Part shown: positions 1 to 12,100 of the stretch, piece after piece
Numbering within the stretch: position 1 is the first letter of the stretch
Layout of the letters: every line of letters begins with the position of its first letter
DNA from: Rhipicephalus microplus
Lineage: Eukaryota > Arthropoda > Arachnida > Ixodida > Ixodidae
Length of the DNA: 64,000 nt
Direction: 5' to 3'
NCBI RefSeq assembly: GCF_043290135.1
Contig: NC_134710.1
Location: 456,940,376-457,004,375 of the forward strand
Program-made: the position numbers and the translations under genes
Notes under the pieces: generated by a model
What the model was told of the DNA's origin: nothing
Seen by the model: only the letters and a program-made list of their open reading frames with translations
Database searches by the model: none

Positions 1-272
1 TACACTTTCCTTATCCTTCCATATCCTCCATAATGAACTCTCCGTATGCTCCATAAGTTTCCTTATCTTTCCGTATACTCCATAAAAAGCGTTCCGTATA
101 CGCCATACAATTCCCTTATCCTTCCGTATACTCCATACGAAGCGTTCCGTAAATGCCATACAACTTCCGTATATTTCCATAAAACTCCTTATGTTTTCCG
201 TATGTAGCATAAGGAAATGTTACGGAGTCCATATATTTTCCGTAAGATTTCATACGGAACGTTTCAGTAGGG
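1..272 (-). mobile_element. Left end of a second copy of the TA-inserting TIR element, running off the window
   Basis: Read on the minus strand, this block starts with CCCTACTGAAACGTT (272 down to 258) and continues into the same roughly 53-bp repeats (cores GGATAAGGAAA and TATGGAGTATA) seen at 5616-6035. The two blocks match closely over at least 250 bases. The terminus is followed outward by TA (273-274), as expected for a TA target duplication. Only the left end is visible; the rest lies beyond base 1. Orientation is opposite to the copy at 5616-20403, so the two left ends face each other across 5.3 kb. Confidence 0.75.
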
Positions 273-275
273 TAG

Positions 276-504
276 CCTTTAGGAAACGCTGATAAACATT
301 CTCGGAACTAGAAATTCTAGGATTAGCACTCTGCAGAGCCGCCGAAAACATGTGTTGCCCGATTAAGTCATCTTCGACAAATGCATGGTTGACTTCTTCG
401 GCGAAGCTCACTGGGGCTTCCGTTTTCGGCCCGCAACAACTTGCTGTCTGTATCTTTCCCGTAGTTGACACGCCAACCGCGTGAGATAAATGAGCATGAT
501 TCAA
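276..504 (-). pseudogene. Unrecognised ORF fragment cut by the TIR element
   Basis: On the minus strand an open frame runs from just after a stop near 510 to the element boundary at 273. It encodes about 76 residues with normal-looking composition (for example EEVNHAFVEDDLIGQHMF). I do not recognise the family. It could be the end of a host exon or of another transposable element, and any continuation lies beyond the left window edge, on the far side of the inserted element. No clear splice acceptor is visible at its start. Confidence 0.35.
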
Positions 505-949
505 CTCTTACTATTACTGATCGAGGGTTAAGAAGGCGTGGAGCCGAGCGCTAAAACGCACATCAATCACTTCTCGAGCTTAGCCTGATTTAAAATTCAC
601 AAAATGGGGATTACGAAAAGACATATAGACAAAAGAAAACCTTTTTACAGTAGTATTGACTGTTTTTTTATTTGTAAAAACTTCTGAAAGCCACAAAAAA
701 TGTGAACATTCACATCATGCCCGTTTCGTTCAACCGGATTTTAGGATGCCCGGCAACTGGTATGGGCGCGCATCTTTTTGAATCCGAAACTAGCGCTGAG
801 TTTGCGGGGCCTGTGTGTACTCTCTCTCTGTCTGTTGTCGTCGTCACACCTTACACATTAAATATGTTGAGTGTTGTGCTATGTCGCATGCTGAGCGAGC
901 GCAGAGCGAGCCGCAAGTTTAATCACTCTTGCAGTGGCCTGCCCGAGCC
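505..949 (+). promoter_or_regulatory. Presumed promoter and 5' UTR region of the SLC5 gene
   Basis: This is the stretch directly upstream of the symporter start codon. It has a T-rich part (640-680) and then mixed sequence with CpG-containing motifs (760-930). No TATA box at a convincing distance or other core element can be singled out. The assignment rests only on position before the ATG at 950. Confidence 0.3.
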
Positions 950-1282
950 ATGGCCCAGCTTCTAGACTACGTCACTTTCTTGGTGCTGACTGGAACCGGC
1001 CTCGCAGTGGGGGCCTACTTTTCCATTCACGCGAATGGACAAGCTCCGAGAAGTACGCATGAGGTCTTTCTAGGCAGCAAGTCACTGCGGATGCTCCCCT
1101 TGGCGATGTCCGTGCTGGCTACCGTCGGTTCAGCGACAGGCATTATTGGTCTCCCGGCGCATATGTACGCGTACGGTTGGCACATTGGTTGGCTTTCCGT
1201 CTCAAACATCATCTTAATTCCTCTTGGTGCCAGCGTCGTCATGCCGGTTTTGTACAAGCTCAACATCACTTCCGTCTTTCAG
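950..1282 (+). CDS. Sodium/solute symporter (SLC5 family), first coding exon
   Basis: This exon encodes the first 111 residues of a sodium-coupled solute symporter, a multi-pass plasma-membrane transporter. The order fits the SLC5 N-terminus: TM1 at residues ~6-26 (DYVTFLVLTGTG), then the family pattern of a Gly-x-x-Ser segment, Leu-Pro, a small-residue-rich TM2 and a Pro-x-x-x-Tyr (GSKSLRMLPLAMS, then IGLPAHMYAYGW, residues ~48-83), and TM3 at ~84-107. The ATG has a good context (GAGCCATGG). The exon ends in ..TTTCAG with donor GTGAGT (1283-1288), phase 0. An upstream in-frame ATG at 929 would add seven residues; I prefer 950 for its context and the usual short N-terminus. Substrate cannot be told; monocarboxylate or vitamin carriers of the SLC5A8/A6 type are closest by eye. 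Confidence 0.85.
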
Positions 1283-3147
1283 GTGAGTTCTACGTGTACG
1301 GAGCTCCCCACACATGTTGGCAGTCGTAGCGCACGGCAGTCATATTTCTTCTTTTTAGGGTCATTTTACGTGGAGTCAAAGTTTCAGCCGCGACATAAAG
1401 ACACAATTTTTTTCAATAAGAAGCGTAGAGGGCGCGCGCACTTCAACTAGTCAATTATTCACATTGCTCGTCTTATTATTAATATATACCATCATCTTCC
1501 TCTTTATTGCGAAAGCAATAGCTGCGTTAGTTCAGCGTGTCTTGGTGTACCCCTGCCAACATAGCATACAACTACTGCGACACCTTTGTTGTATGCGGAC
1601 TGCAAGCTTCCATAGCTATTTATTTCTGAATATAGAGTGCAAGACTGGGAAATAATATCGTGAATTAGTGTCACGATAAGATGCAAGATACTTGGGCATG
1701 AAGTATATTGAATACAGATTCAAGATTCAACCGGGATAAGTGTATATAATATACTCCCCAATTGCATTTTAAGGTGCTTCAGTACATTTGCAATTTTAGT
1801 ATTACATATTATATAACAACACACGTGAATGTACAACCTCCTTTTTTAAGATAATTAAATATATCTTTGTATGCCAAAACTATTGCCTGTTTTCTGAAGG
1901 TCTTCTGGTTGCGTATCAAAAAAAATTCGTTATAATTAATTTGGCTGCTTAAAATGCTAGAACAACGTTCAGGCGTGAGCATAAATGTGCAGACCATGGG
2001 ATCGCGTGGCCCATGGCATCGATTGGATACCTGTTGACGAGACGCCTGCAGCGGTGCGTATGTGCGTCCTGTCGCATCAGTTCGCCTCCCACCTTGCACT
2101 CTCCGAGGCGCTCTTAGCCAAAACAACACGTGGGCTTCGCTGTCTTCGTTGTATACGATTTTGCAGTTTCCATTCTTTTTTTTTTCGAAGTGACTGCAAT
2201 GGCGCCGCTTTCAGCACCAGACTATTGAAGCTATTTATATCGTTGTATTCGCTTAACAAGCGTGGCCAGCTTCACGAAACCTGATGAGGCCAAGCACAAA
2301 AATTAAGCTTTCTCACCTCAGCTTGTCTTTGTTGCTTTAGGTCTAGTTGAACTTAACGAAGTTGAACCTAGTTGAGTTAATGTAAGTGTATCCAAATCTA
2401 ATCTAGCCTATAGTTGTGCGCGGTATCACCTGATCAGTTTTAGGGCATAAACAAGTTTAAGCAAAGTCCAGGTTGCTCGTTTTATGTTAAGCGTAGTAGA
2501 GTTTGGATACGCTCAGTTGGGTTGAGAAAAATAAACGTACAGACAAATCCAATTATGGCTAGTTCATCATGCTCTTGTTACATTTAACCGAGCAAAACTA
2601 GCCAAAATAAGGCAAGCGTTGTCCGGGCCAGTTAATTCAAGTAGACGTGCCCATGAGCTTTGAGGCGCCAAACCCTGAGTTATACTAATTACTTCTTACT
2701 GACACCATTACAATTAAGTTCATTTATGTACAAGTAGGGTTAGTTAGGACGCACACAAGTTATGATTGAATATTTATTTTGATATTCAATCACACACAAA
2801 ATATACTGATGTTTCACGTGGCATAATTAGGTTACTTATGCATAACCGAGGTGATAAGGCAGCACCGAGGTAAGCATAAAAAATTAAGTGTGGTCAATTG
2901 CGACATCGTCAATGTAGTCTGATTTTTATTAAAAGTAATAAACAAGTTCTAATGAAATTAAGGTAAAGTATTTGAAGTTGACTTTCTATGTGCTCAGAGA
3001 ATCAAAGCTGAAAAGGACTACTTACTAATCCCTCTGTCAAGTTTTATTAGGCTATACTACATCTAATTACCCTAAAAACTAAATTTATTTATGTCTACGT
3101 GCTTGTTGCACTTTTTCTCATAACGAAGCCTCATTTAGGTTCAGCCC
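1283..3147. other. Intron sequence without recognised features
   Basis: AT-rich sequence with no long ORF of coding character. Degenerate short words resembling GTTGAACTTAACG recur around 2335-2400 and 2440-2530, but they do not form a clean tandem array. Confidence 0.4.
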
Positions 3148-3400
3148 TGCCACGTTGGTCTAATGACTAAGATACTCGGCTGCTCACACGCAGACAGCGG
3201 AATCGAATCCCGGCTGTGGAGGCTGCATTTCCGATGGAGACTGAAACGCTGTAGGCCAGTGAGCTTAGCTTTGCGTGCGTGGTAATGAACCCCAGGTGGT
3301 CAAAATTTCCGGAGCCCTCCGCTATACGGCGTCTCTAATAATCATTAGGTGGTTTGGGACGTTAAACCTCACATATCAATCAATCAATCAATCAATTAGG
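3148..3400 (+). repeat. Ruka-like tRNA-derived SINE
   Basis: A tRNA-like head (GTTGGTCTAATGACTAAG as A box, GGAATCGAATCCCGGC as B box) is followed by a body with CCCCAGGTGGTC and GGAGCCCTCCGC. The tail is GGGACGTTAAAC..CACATATCAATCAATC. This is the organisation of the tick Ruka SINE. The copy is essentially full length, transcribed to the right. Confidence 0.8.
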
Positions 3401-3739
3401 TCTAACATGGCCAAACCCGACAAAGGCAAGCTGAGCTGAGAAAACCTAAATTTGTGTGCTCGGCTTCATTCGTTTTTCAAGGCTGGCTACTTTTAGTTGC
3501 GCTAATAAACTGGTATAAATACTGACTCCATTCCTGCACTGAAACCAGCGCCGTCGCAACCACTACGTGAAAAAAAGAAAAAAATTTGCAGATCTCCCCA
3601 GAAGGAATCGATAATATGCGAAGCTCGAAAAATGACGGTCGTTATGTCACTTTAAAGTCAGTACAATGTCACAAGGTGGACGTAAATTATACCGTAATTG
3701 ACTTCCACATCCTGATTATTATGATATAACTTCTCATTT

Positions 3740-4650
3740 ACCTTTGTCGTCTGTTCACGTCTCGTGATACAAAGTTTGGTATATTTGGAGCTAGTGGAAT
3801 GGCCGCGAGCAGGCTATGAGGGTAGCACATAGTCATGTTTTACATGAGACGCATGTCATGATTATCATGTTTGGACACATCATTTCCTTTTGGTGTGCAT
3901 TCGTGTACCATGATACCAAATTTGGTATATGTGGAGCTTGTAAGATGGCCGCGAGCGTGCTATTAGCTTAGCAAGCAGTCATGTTGTTCATGACACACTT
4001 GTCATGATTGTCACGTTTGCACGTGTCATTTACCTTTATCGTCCATACACGTCACGTAAAACCAAGTTTTGTGTATGCGGAGCTAGCAAACCGGTCACCA
4101 GCCCTCTATGTGCGTAGCATGTGGTCATGTTTCACATGACACGCATATCATAATTATATTGTTTGGACATGTAATTTATCTTCGTCGTCCATAGCCATCA
4201 TGTAACACGAAATTTGATATATGTGAAGCTAGCAAAACAGCTAAGAGTGCATCATGAGCGCGGTATGTAGTCACGATCTTTGATTACACCCATATCATGA
4301 TTGTAGTATTTGCACCAGTCATATACCTTTCTGGTCAATTCACGTCACGTAACACCAAATTTGGTATTTCTGACCCTAGCTACACGGCCGTAAGCGCGCT
4401 ATGAGCGTAGCATGTAATCATGTTCAAAAGGCATGCATATCATGATTTCCATATTAGTGCCTTTCACATGTGTTCACCATGCATTCATGTCATACCGTAG
4501 AAGTTTCGCAATATGTTATGTCAATGAAAATACCGTAAGAGCAGCAAGACCATGAAATGTAAATCATGACCTTTATTACATACAGATAATTATTTTCATG
4601 TTATAACAAGTCACCTATGCTCGTCAAACAGTCATATTATGCCATGCAAA
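3740..4650. repeat. Satellite-like tandem array, period about 146 bp, six monomers
   Basis: The motif around CCAAATTTGGTATATGTGG recurs at about 3775, 3921, 4067, 4213 and 4360, with spacings of 146, 146, 146 and 147 bases. A diverged sixth unit lies near 4504. Each unit also carries a TCATGTTT..CATGACACGCATATCATGATT block and a CACGTCACGTAACAC block. Units have diverged by substitutions and small indels. The array lies directly upstream of the Gypsy-1 remnant. Confidence 0.8.
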
Positions 4651-4666
4651 TTTTTGGTATCAATAC

Positions 4667-4823
4667 TGTAGCGAAGCCTCCAAACTCTGAAACGGGTTAT
4701 CTCTCGAGTACCTTATAGCGCGGCTACCCAGAAAGGACGCCGCTCGCGCTGTGAGTCCGGGCTTAGGCGTGACTGGCGCCATAGCATATGATCGCTGATT
4801 GCCGGTTAATAAACGCCTTAACA
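4667..4823 (+). repeat. Candidate 5' LTR of Gypsy-1
   Basis: The segment starts TGTAGCGAAG and ends CCTTAACA, giving the usual TGT..ACA termini, and lies 70 bases before the gag start. An AATAAA at 4808 is consistent with an R/U5 region. No second LTR copy was found downstream because the element's 3' end is missing, so this is a candidate only. Confidence 0.4.
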
Positions 4824-4892
4824 AAGTCATGGAGAGTGCTGCGTTCCCTTTCGATGCCCTTGAAGCTTTGATCACGTACCCTGCATTCTACC

Positions 4893-5613
4893 ATGCCCCA
4901 CGACTCCTCTCAGCAAACGCCCCCTCCCGTGCCGCCCCCTTGTCCCGGTGTCCCCAGGATCCGCGATCCACCCGTCTTCACTGGCACCGATGGCACTGAC
5001 GTGGAGGACTGGCTTGCCATTTACGAGCGCGTGAACGTCCCTCGAAAATGGGATGAGGACGGCAAGTTGACAAACTCGGTGTTCTACCTTGCGGGCATAG
5101 CCATTTTGTGGTACAAAAACCACGCGTCTGGCTTTGGAACATGGTCCAATTTCAAGACCACTGTAATCAACCTTCTGGGCCGCCATGCCATTCGTAAGCT
5201 CCAAGCCGAGCAGCGCTTACGTTAACGTGCTCATCAGGCTGCTGAGTCATTCACCAGCTATAGTGAAGATGTCCTGGACTTGCACAACAAATCCAACTAC
5301 AGCATGTGTGAGTTTTACAAGATCCGAAACGTCATGAAAGACATTGGCGATGATGCCTTCACGACGCTGCTCGCTAAAAACCCTGGCACAGTGACTGAGG
5401 TCATTACACTGTGCCAGAGCTGCGAGGCGCTCCGCCGGCAGCGTTAGATGACCATTCGCTCCCCACCCAAGCTGCAACGCTTGCTGGCTTCAAGGCTAGC
5501 TGTGACCAAGTGGTGTTGCTGGCAGACCTCAAGTACTTCATACGCGAGGAAATTGCAGGCCAGTTCTTTCTCCTGCCATTTGCCAACCCACCGGCTCTTC
5601 AAAAATCGGCCAC
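4893..5613 (+). pseudogene. gag: Gypsy-1 gag, 5' part (split by the TIR element)
   Basis: Gag of a Ty3/Gypsy LTR retrotransposon, the structural protein of its virus-like particle. From the ATG at 4893 there is a proline-rich start (residues ~9-19), then the gag core with DVEDWLAIYERV and FYLAGIAILWYKNH, and after a premature TAA (5223-5225) the continuing frame with DVLDLHNKSN and TEVITLCQSCEALRRQ. A frame shift follows near 5440. The frame reaches FIREEIAGQF and is then cut at 5614 by the 14.8-kb element. Reading continues in frame at 20406. Gypsy-3 carries a related gag at 46588. Confidence 0.75.
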
Positions 5614-5615
5614 TA

Positions 5616-6035
5616 CCCTACTGAAACGTTCCGTATTAAATCTTACGGAAAATATATGGACTCCGTAACATTTCCTTATGCTACATACGGAAAAAATATG
5701 GAGTTTTATGGAATATAACAGAAGTTGTATGGCATTTACGGAACGCTTCTTATGGAGTATATGGAAGGATAAGGAAATTGTATGGCGTTTACGGAAGGCT
5801 TTTTATGGAGTATACAGAAAGATAAGGAAAATGTATGCCATATATGGAACGCTTTTTATGGAGTATATGGAAGGATAAGGAAGTTTTATGGCGTGGATGG
5901 AGTGAGTTTTATGGAAAATATAAAAAGATAAGGAAACTTATGGAGCATACGGAGAGCTCATTATGGAAGATATGCAAGGATAAGGAAAGTGTATGGAGTG
6001 TACAGAAGCTTTTATAAGGAAATTGCAGAATGTAG
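5616..6035 (+). repeat. Left subterminal array, 53-bp period
   Basis: After the TIR and about 110 bases of unique sequence, units starting GTATGGCNTTTACGGAACG and ending GGAAGGATAAGGAAATT begin at 5727, 5780, 5833 and 5886 (53 apart), with more diverged units to about 6035. The motif TACGGAA recurs in the TIR-proximal part. The array is shared with the second copy at 1-272. Confidence 0.8.
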
Positions 6036-8100
6036 GGTCTTACGAAAATATACAGATTTTGTAAAGTTCTTACGAAAATGTGCAATAGTGTATGCAAGGC
6101 ATGTGGATTGTTGCAAAACTGTGGAAAATCTACAGTTGTTGTCACATTTTCAGCAGGAAATCTGAGCTCTATAATGTTATAAATGAATGCACAGTGACAT
6201 ATATAGTACAAAAGAATAATGCAGGTTAGTGTGTGTTGTCAGTCACCACTGTTCGCCCTTTTCCAGAATGAATACAACTTTGGCAGATGACCAGGTGCTA
6301 AAGTCTGTCTCACGGAAAACGTGTCATTCACAAGGAATGACAATAACTGTCATTTTACTTGCATGCTGTCACACGAAAACAAATCAAGCAAGAAAAGCAT
6401 AACTTCAAGGGCTCGTTTTTTGGTAGAAACAATAATAATGAGAACTAAAATCAATGTGAATGAACTTGTCAATATCATGAAACTGTTCTCATAACATTGG
6501 CACAGAGAAATGTCATTTTAAAATATCGACCATGAGCTTAGCTCTCCTGAGCACCGACAAAAAAATAAAAATCTATGAAAAATAATTGCATGTAGCCTAA
6601 AAATAATTTTTTGTTGATAGTAAGTGCTCCTACAATATAAATACAGCTATAGACAACTTGCCATAGCTTCACGACAGAAACGAGGTAGGGGCAGAGGGAG
6701 TAGTCAGAAAAATAATTAAGTATGAGAGCACAACTGATATGTACGGACACATATTGCTGCTTATCATTGATGCACGGATGGTCGTGTATAGAGCTGGGTC
6801 ATTTTGAGATTTTCAAAAGCATTGTTTCAGACCACCATGCAGATTACGCTTCAATTGTAGTGCTACATAAGACACAACTTATGGGCCAGCTTTCATGAAT
6901 AAGAAGATTATAGGTTAAACAAATGCTTTAAAATATATCATATCATGGCTGCATGGACGCATGTAAAGCGCAATAAAGTGAGGACGCATGAGCTTTTCTT
7001 GATGCTTCAGTTCTACATAGATGCTTCAACTGTGCTGCAAAGAAATTTAACCAATGTCTGTGTGTGCAACATTGTCCATTTTAAACTATCTATATGTATA
7101 TATAAAATTCCTACTGCGAGTTAAGCTACGTAGCACTCCATAAATCTTCCTTTTATTGAGGGCCATTTTTCAAACAATCAATATTATTCATTTTCTGTCT
7201 CATGACTTCGTGCCCGCAATTCTTGGTTTGGCTCAATCACAATTGTGCAGCCGTTATTTTGGAGGAATCAAAAAACATCAACCAAAATATATTTTGGAAC
7301 TGCTTCTCGGTGATATTGCCTTCCCTCAACTGCCACAGCTTGAGATGAGTCATATAGCAAGTCTCGCGCATACCTAGGGCCTATCCTTGAAGAAACTGGT
7401 CCGGCTGTGAAATGGTTAGTTTTTTCTCAAATAAATTTTTTGGTTTGAGTATTCTCAGTTCTCGAGTTCCTCCACAATCAAGCAGACCCAATGTTCCCCT
7501 TAGTCCTTAATTTTTGTTATATTATGAAATAAATAAAAAACTAATAATAAAAACGAAAATACTAATAACTGTTGCGCAAAAAACACAGTCCCACATACGT
7601 ACTTGAACGCAATATTGCTTTTATTTTGTTTTAGAACCTAAGGCATTAGAAAAGATAGCAGTACAATAAAAACGTTGAAAAAACAAAAAAACAAAAGAAG
7701 ATTTAGACTTGGCGGGACTCGAACCTGCGCCACTTAGTTGTGCTCGCGTACGTGAACTGAGTGCGTTAACTTGCCAAGCTATTCGCGCTGAACAGTGCAC
7801 GTGAGTTTAAGTTATGTATATAAATTAGCTTTTTACACGCTATGTGTTGGCATATTTATGTACAATATGCGATCGTATCTATTGTTGTGTGCATATGTTT
7901 TGTGATTGCATATACGTCACATGCTTTTCGCATGTCTTTCAACTATAGATTGCTGCCCTGTCGCGGATGAAAACAAGTATTTTTACACCCACACACAAGC
8001 TTGAGCAGTTGAAGGTTGTTTATTGGGGCTCTCTTGCAATTGAGTCGGCCACCACAGGGAATTAGAGTGATACGTCATTAATCCCTGCATCTAGCTGTAT
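6036..8100. other. Interior of the TIR element, no gene recognised
   Basis: AT-rich sequence with only short ORFs of non-coding character. The longest, at 7156-7377, shows no known domain. A tRNA-like fragment lies at 7704-7790. Confidence 0.35.
7704..7790 (-). repeat. tRNA-like SINE head, reverse orientation
   Basis: The reverse complement contains a B-box-like GGCGCAGGTTCGAGTCCCGCC and an A-box-like TTGGCAAGTTAACGCA at tRNA spacing. The acceptor stem is not completed, so it is read as a SINE or tRNA relic rather than a working gene. Confidence 0.5.
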
Positions 8101-8119
8101 TCCACTTAGTAGCACTATT

Positions 8120-9100
8120 GCTTGATGACAAATCGAGCGCGGGGCGCGACGCTATTGCGCACGACCATGCCTCGCGTAGTGGCGACATCAGCTGAGTGCG
8201 CCAGCCCGCTTGCTTCGATTTGCTTCAGAGCAAAAAAATGTCATACCTTGAAAGATTGCGTACTACACTATGTCAAAATGTTACTGCTTTGTAGCCATCC
8301 TATGATTCATTGAGAAATGATAACTCTGATATCACTACTGTGGAGCTTTGCGTCGGCCACACGCACTGAACATGAAACCGCACTACGTCTGTCGTAGAAG
8401 CAGTAGTAGGTTGTCGTCTGCTAGAACAAAAACAAAACAAAGACCTGCGAAAATATTCATAAGTTGTAACTGCTTTTTTGAATAACCGTTTATCACTTTT
8501 AAAGTTATTTTGCCAGATAACATACATTTTTTTCAGTTTATAGCAGCGACAGTAGTTTTTTTTTATTTTTCTCACACTGATATCCAAGCCAAATCAATTT
8601 ACAGCTAAAGCCACATGTTGTTTGTCTTTGTTTCCGTGGGCATGCCGTTTCGGTGCGTCTCTCATGTGTTCGCGCTGCTACACACGAGAGCACGAAATGT
8701 TAAATTTACGCAAGGAAGCGCCGTTCCTCGTTCGTGTGATGTGCTAAGATTGCGCCCTATTCCCGTGGTTGTACGAGTGCGGATCAAGTGCGAGTCGTCC
8801 AAGGAATCGGCGGGTTGGGCGGGCGCTCGAAAGACTCATAGGTGACGGCTGACGCCTGTGGTTGCTTCCCTCAGGACAGTTTGAAAGAAACTAAAGGTAA
8901 GGGGGACACTTTTTTATGTAGACCAAGTATGCCACTCAGTGCAAGTGTGTGTTGCTGCACTCGAACGAGGCGTCGTGAAACGGCAACCTTACGCGCCTTT
9001 GCGAGTGCGGTTGCCGATTCGCTTTGACAACGCTAACGCCAGCAGAGCCATGGCTCATCGGCGCGTTCTTACTGGAGCTAATTTGAGACAACTGCGGTAA
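8120..9100 (+). promoter_or_regulatory. CpG-rich stretch with splice donors inside the TIR element
   Basis: CpG-dense sequence (8130-8215, 8640-8850 and 8960-9070) stands out from the AT-rich interior. A strong donor follows at 8897 (CTAAAG|GTAAGG). A second candidate first exon at 9050-9096 begins GCCATGG and ends CTGCG|GTAACA after 47 coding bases. This would fit a promoter with alternative first exons, for a cargo gene or a split transposase. No downstream coding exon can be joined with confidence. Confidence 0.3.
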
Positions 9101-12100
9101 CATGCGTGTGTATGGTGATCGATTTTTTCATATGTGCAATGTAGTGAGGAAGACGCACACGGCGCTTCATACGTTGTTGATTAAACGAAGCCTGCAGTGC
9201 CATTTCATGCAAAGCAGCATTTTGTTTACGTTCACGGGAGATACAAATTGTAACTTGGTTCAATTCACCTAGCCAACCGCCTAAGTGGGTTGATTAGCAT
9301 ACGTTCACGGCAGAGCGTTATTATGCCCCCAAAGAGTGGCGTGTGCTTGTTAAAAGATATAATGTGTGTGTCTGGTGTAGAGAGAGACAGGTGTTCGTGC
9401 AATCTGCATATGTACCTGCAAGACGCTTTTGCTTGTAACTAATAATGTACTGGCCAGCACCTACATTGTACGCCTGAATTTGAAGAAAACTTGCATGCAC
9501 AATGTGACATTTTGTAATCTGCCAAAGTTGCTTTTTATAAAATAGTACACTGCCAGCATGTTCAAAATATGTTTCGCTTCTGTGTGGCAGGGGTGCGGTT
9601 ATCACGCTGTTGTGTAGTTGCTGAGGCAAGCACTTATAGTTTGGATGCGTTAATATTTCTCATCTAACTCATCAGGTGTTCGGCTGTTTCAGCACAAACA
9701 TGGCAAAGAGAGAAGGAAGATGGGTAATGACAGGACCAGTGCCGGCTTTTGTTTGCAGGAGAATACCCATGTTGGTGTATTTTTTGTGACAGCCTTTCTG
9801 TGTTGCTTTTTTGCCCAATATATGCAACAACACAGTTGTCAGCAATATGAGAGAGAACACTGAAATTAGCTTTTAAAGATCATGGTGACTAAATGCCTAG
9901 TAATTCACAGCACAAAGTAACAACAAAAGACATCAGTATGATCAATGTGGACGAGTACATTCTTGCATTTAAAAAATACATTGTGCAAATTGTTGCCTAA
10001 GTAAGAAACCTCTCTATGTTTGCAAATAGTGTGACGTCACTTCGAGCACCGTGCCAGCCATTCGCTCCCTCTGTGCAATGGCTGGTTGGCAAGGAAGTTG
10101 TTTGTGATGTTCCTGATAGACCACTTAGATGTATGCGATTCTAAACCTGTAGCCTAATATATACGTAATCTTTCGCGCAGTTACATCGCTGCAACTGACA
10201 CCTACAACTTATTTGCATATTTACATTGCTCCCTTAGGACCTAACACACAAACTTGTTGTTTGCATTGTCACTTCGTGAATATCGAGCGGTAAAGGTACT
10301 GAGTATATGTGAAAAAATAATCTCTGCTTATTACATGAAGACATAAGAGGCCTTCGATAAAACGAGTTATACCTTTATTGGGCCTGCGTTCTCGTCGGGG
10401 CGATTCATACATGCAGCTTCAGCAAATGGTATCTTCCAGCCCGGTGACCATGCAATTTTTTTCTGCACACAGCGCAAACACCGAGATGTACCCACTCGCA
10501 GATGGTCGCGTCAAGTGCATATTTACCTTGACTAAAATGTCGAATCAAGTTTTTTCATCGACCGGTCCCTGCCATAAGTGCTAACGTCTTCGCAAACAAG
10601 ACACATTGTTATTGACACTGTACACACCACACACAATATTCTCATTTGAACCAATTTTCTCAATACCTTTCAATGCACACTACATGCCGCAATCAACAGT
10701 GCACATTTTTGAAGACTATGCCGCTGTTCTTTGCACAGGCCACCACGTATGTTCACTTCTTCAAGATAAACAGACAGCGTGGCAAATATTTTACCACACA
10801 GTTTACCACACAGCTAGATATTTGCTGACACATACTACAGCTAATGACGACATTGTAACGTGAAGGGTAAGCTTTGAAAAATTAAAACTTGCCCCAAACA
10901 CCGCACGACTGTACCGGGCTGAGCCACCAGCCGGAGTGTTTTTCCAGCCACACCTTTTACATGTGCCAGTGACATCATGCTGTGACGTACCTCGGTAGGG
11001 GACCATCGCCGCATACTTCATGTGAATGAGGGTCCTGTTAGTGAAAGCAGGCATTGTTGATTTCGTAACTTGTTCATTCCCAACTGGACCTTCATTTGCA
11101 CGATTTGTCTGACTGATATTCAGGCGAACCTTTGTGCAATAAAGTATACAGTTGGCAGTCTGTGCTTGCTCCATACTGTTGTTACTGGTGTTTCATGTTG
11201 TTACTTTGCACTGCTCATTACTGCTCACCTACAGAAACTAGCCTATCTTGCTGCTGTTTTGCACAAGATGCAGCTGGCAACTGCGATAGTGTTCATAACT
11301 CTAAATTCTCACGGAAAAATTATCGTTTCATATTCATTTAGTTGCATTCATATCAGTACATTATAAGAAATCATTGAATAAACATTTATCCATGTTTCTT
11401 CACATAATGCTCACAACTTTTATGTCAAATTGAATGGTGTTTATAAAAAACATGGGTTTTAGCTAAACTTCATGCTCTTTTCTCGAACAGCTGACAAAAC
11501 GCTATTGCATGCTTACGTGCCATGAATTGGACTGTGTATGAAATATATTGCAATTCTTCACCGGACTGCCAGTACACTTCACATTGGCGGAACAGTAAAT
11601 CAACTATAGATTGAATAATTAGGAACGAAAACAAAGAAGCGGCAGGCCGGGATACTTGATATTGGCATCCGTTTTGCTACCCAGCGCATTATCATGCAAA
11701 CTTTCTATAGAGTGGTTATGCGTCTTGCATGTGTGTCTGTAAACCAAGAGCTTTGGTTAGAACTATATTTATTTTACATATGGTTGCAGGACTGTGGAGG
11801 CTGTAGGACTGCTTAGGAATGGTGGAATCCCTTGACATGTGTTCAACCTTGCTGCATCAGCTCCTTGGTGTTTTCATGGCATCTTTACAGATGTGTTGGG
11901 TGAGTAAAGCAAGCAGGTTTCAACACAAGGAAAAGTAAAATATGGCAGCACCTCTTTTGCGTGCCTTACATCCCAAGTATATGAAATATTTATCTTGCAC
12001 CTTGTGGCCGGTAATTTTTAAAGAGACACTTCTTTTTGCTTTATATTTGAGTCTTGATGCTTCGACAGCAATGTATTTGTGTTTGACAGCAAGTGTTTTT

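Noticed and set aside
5727..6035. Regular direct repeats resembling a CRISPR array
   Set aside because: Units of 53 bp are tandem with no unique spacers, and they sit at a transposon end in a eukaryotic sequence. The same applies to the 46-, 93- and 146-bp arrays.
10803..11174. 123-codon minus-strand ORF inside the TIR element
   Set aside because: Composition is irregular, there is no known motif, and it lacks splice or start context. Likely chance.
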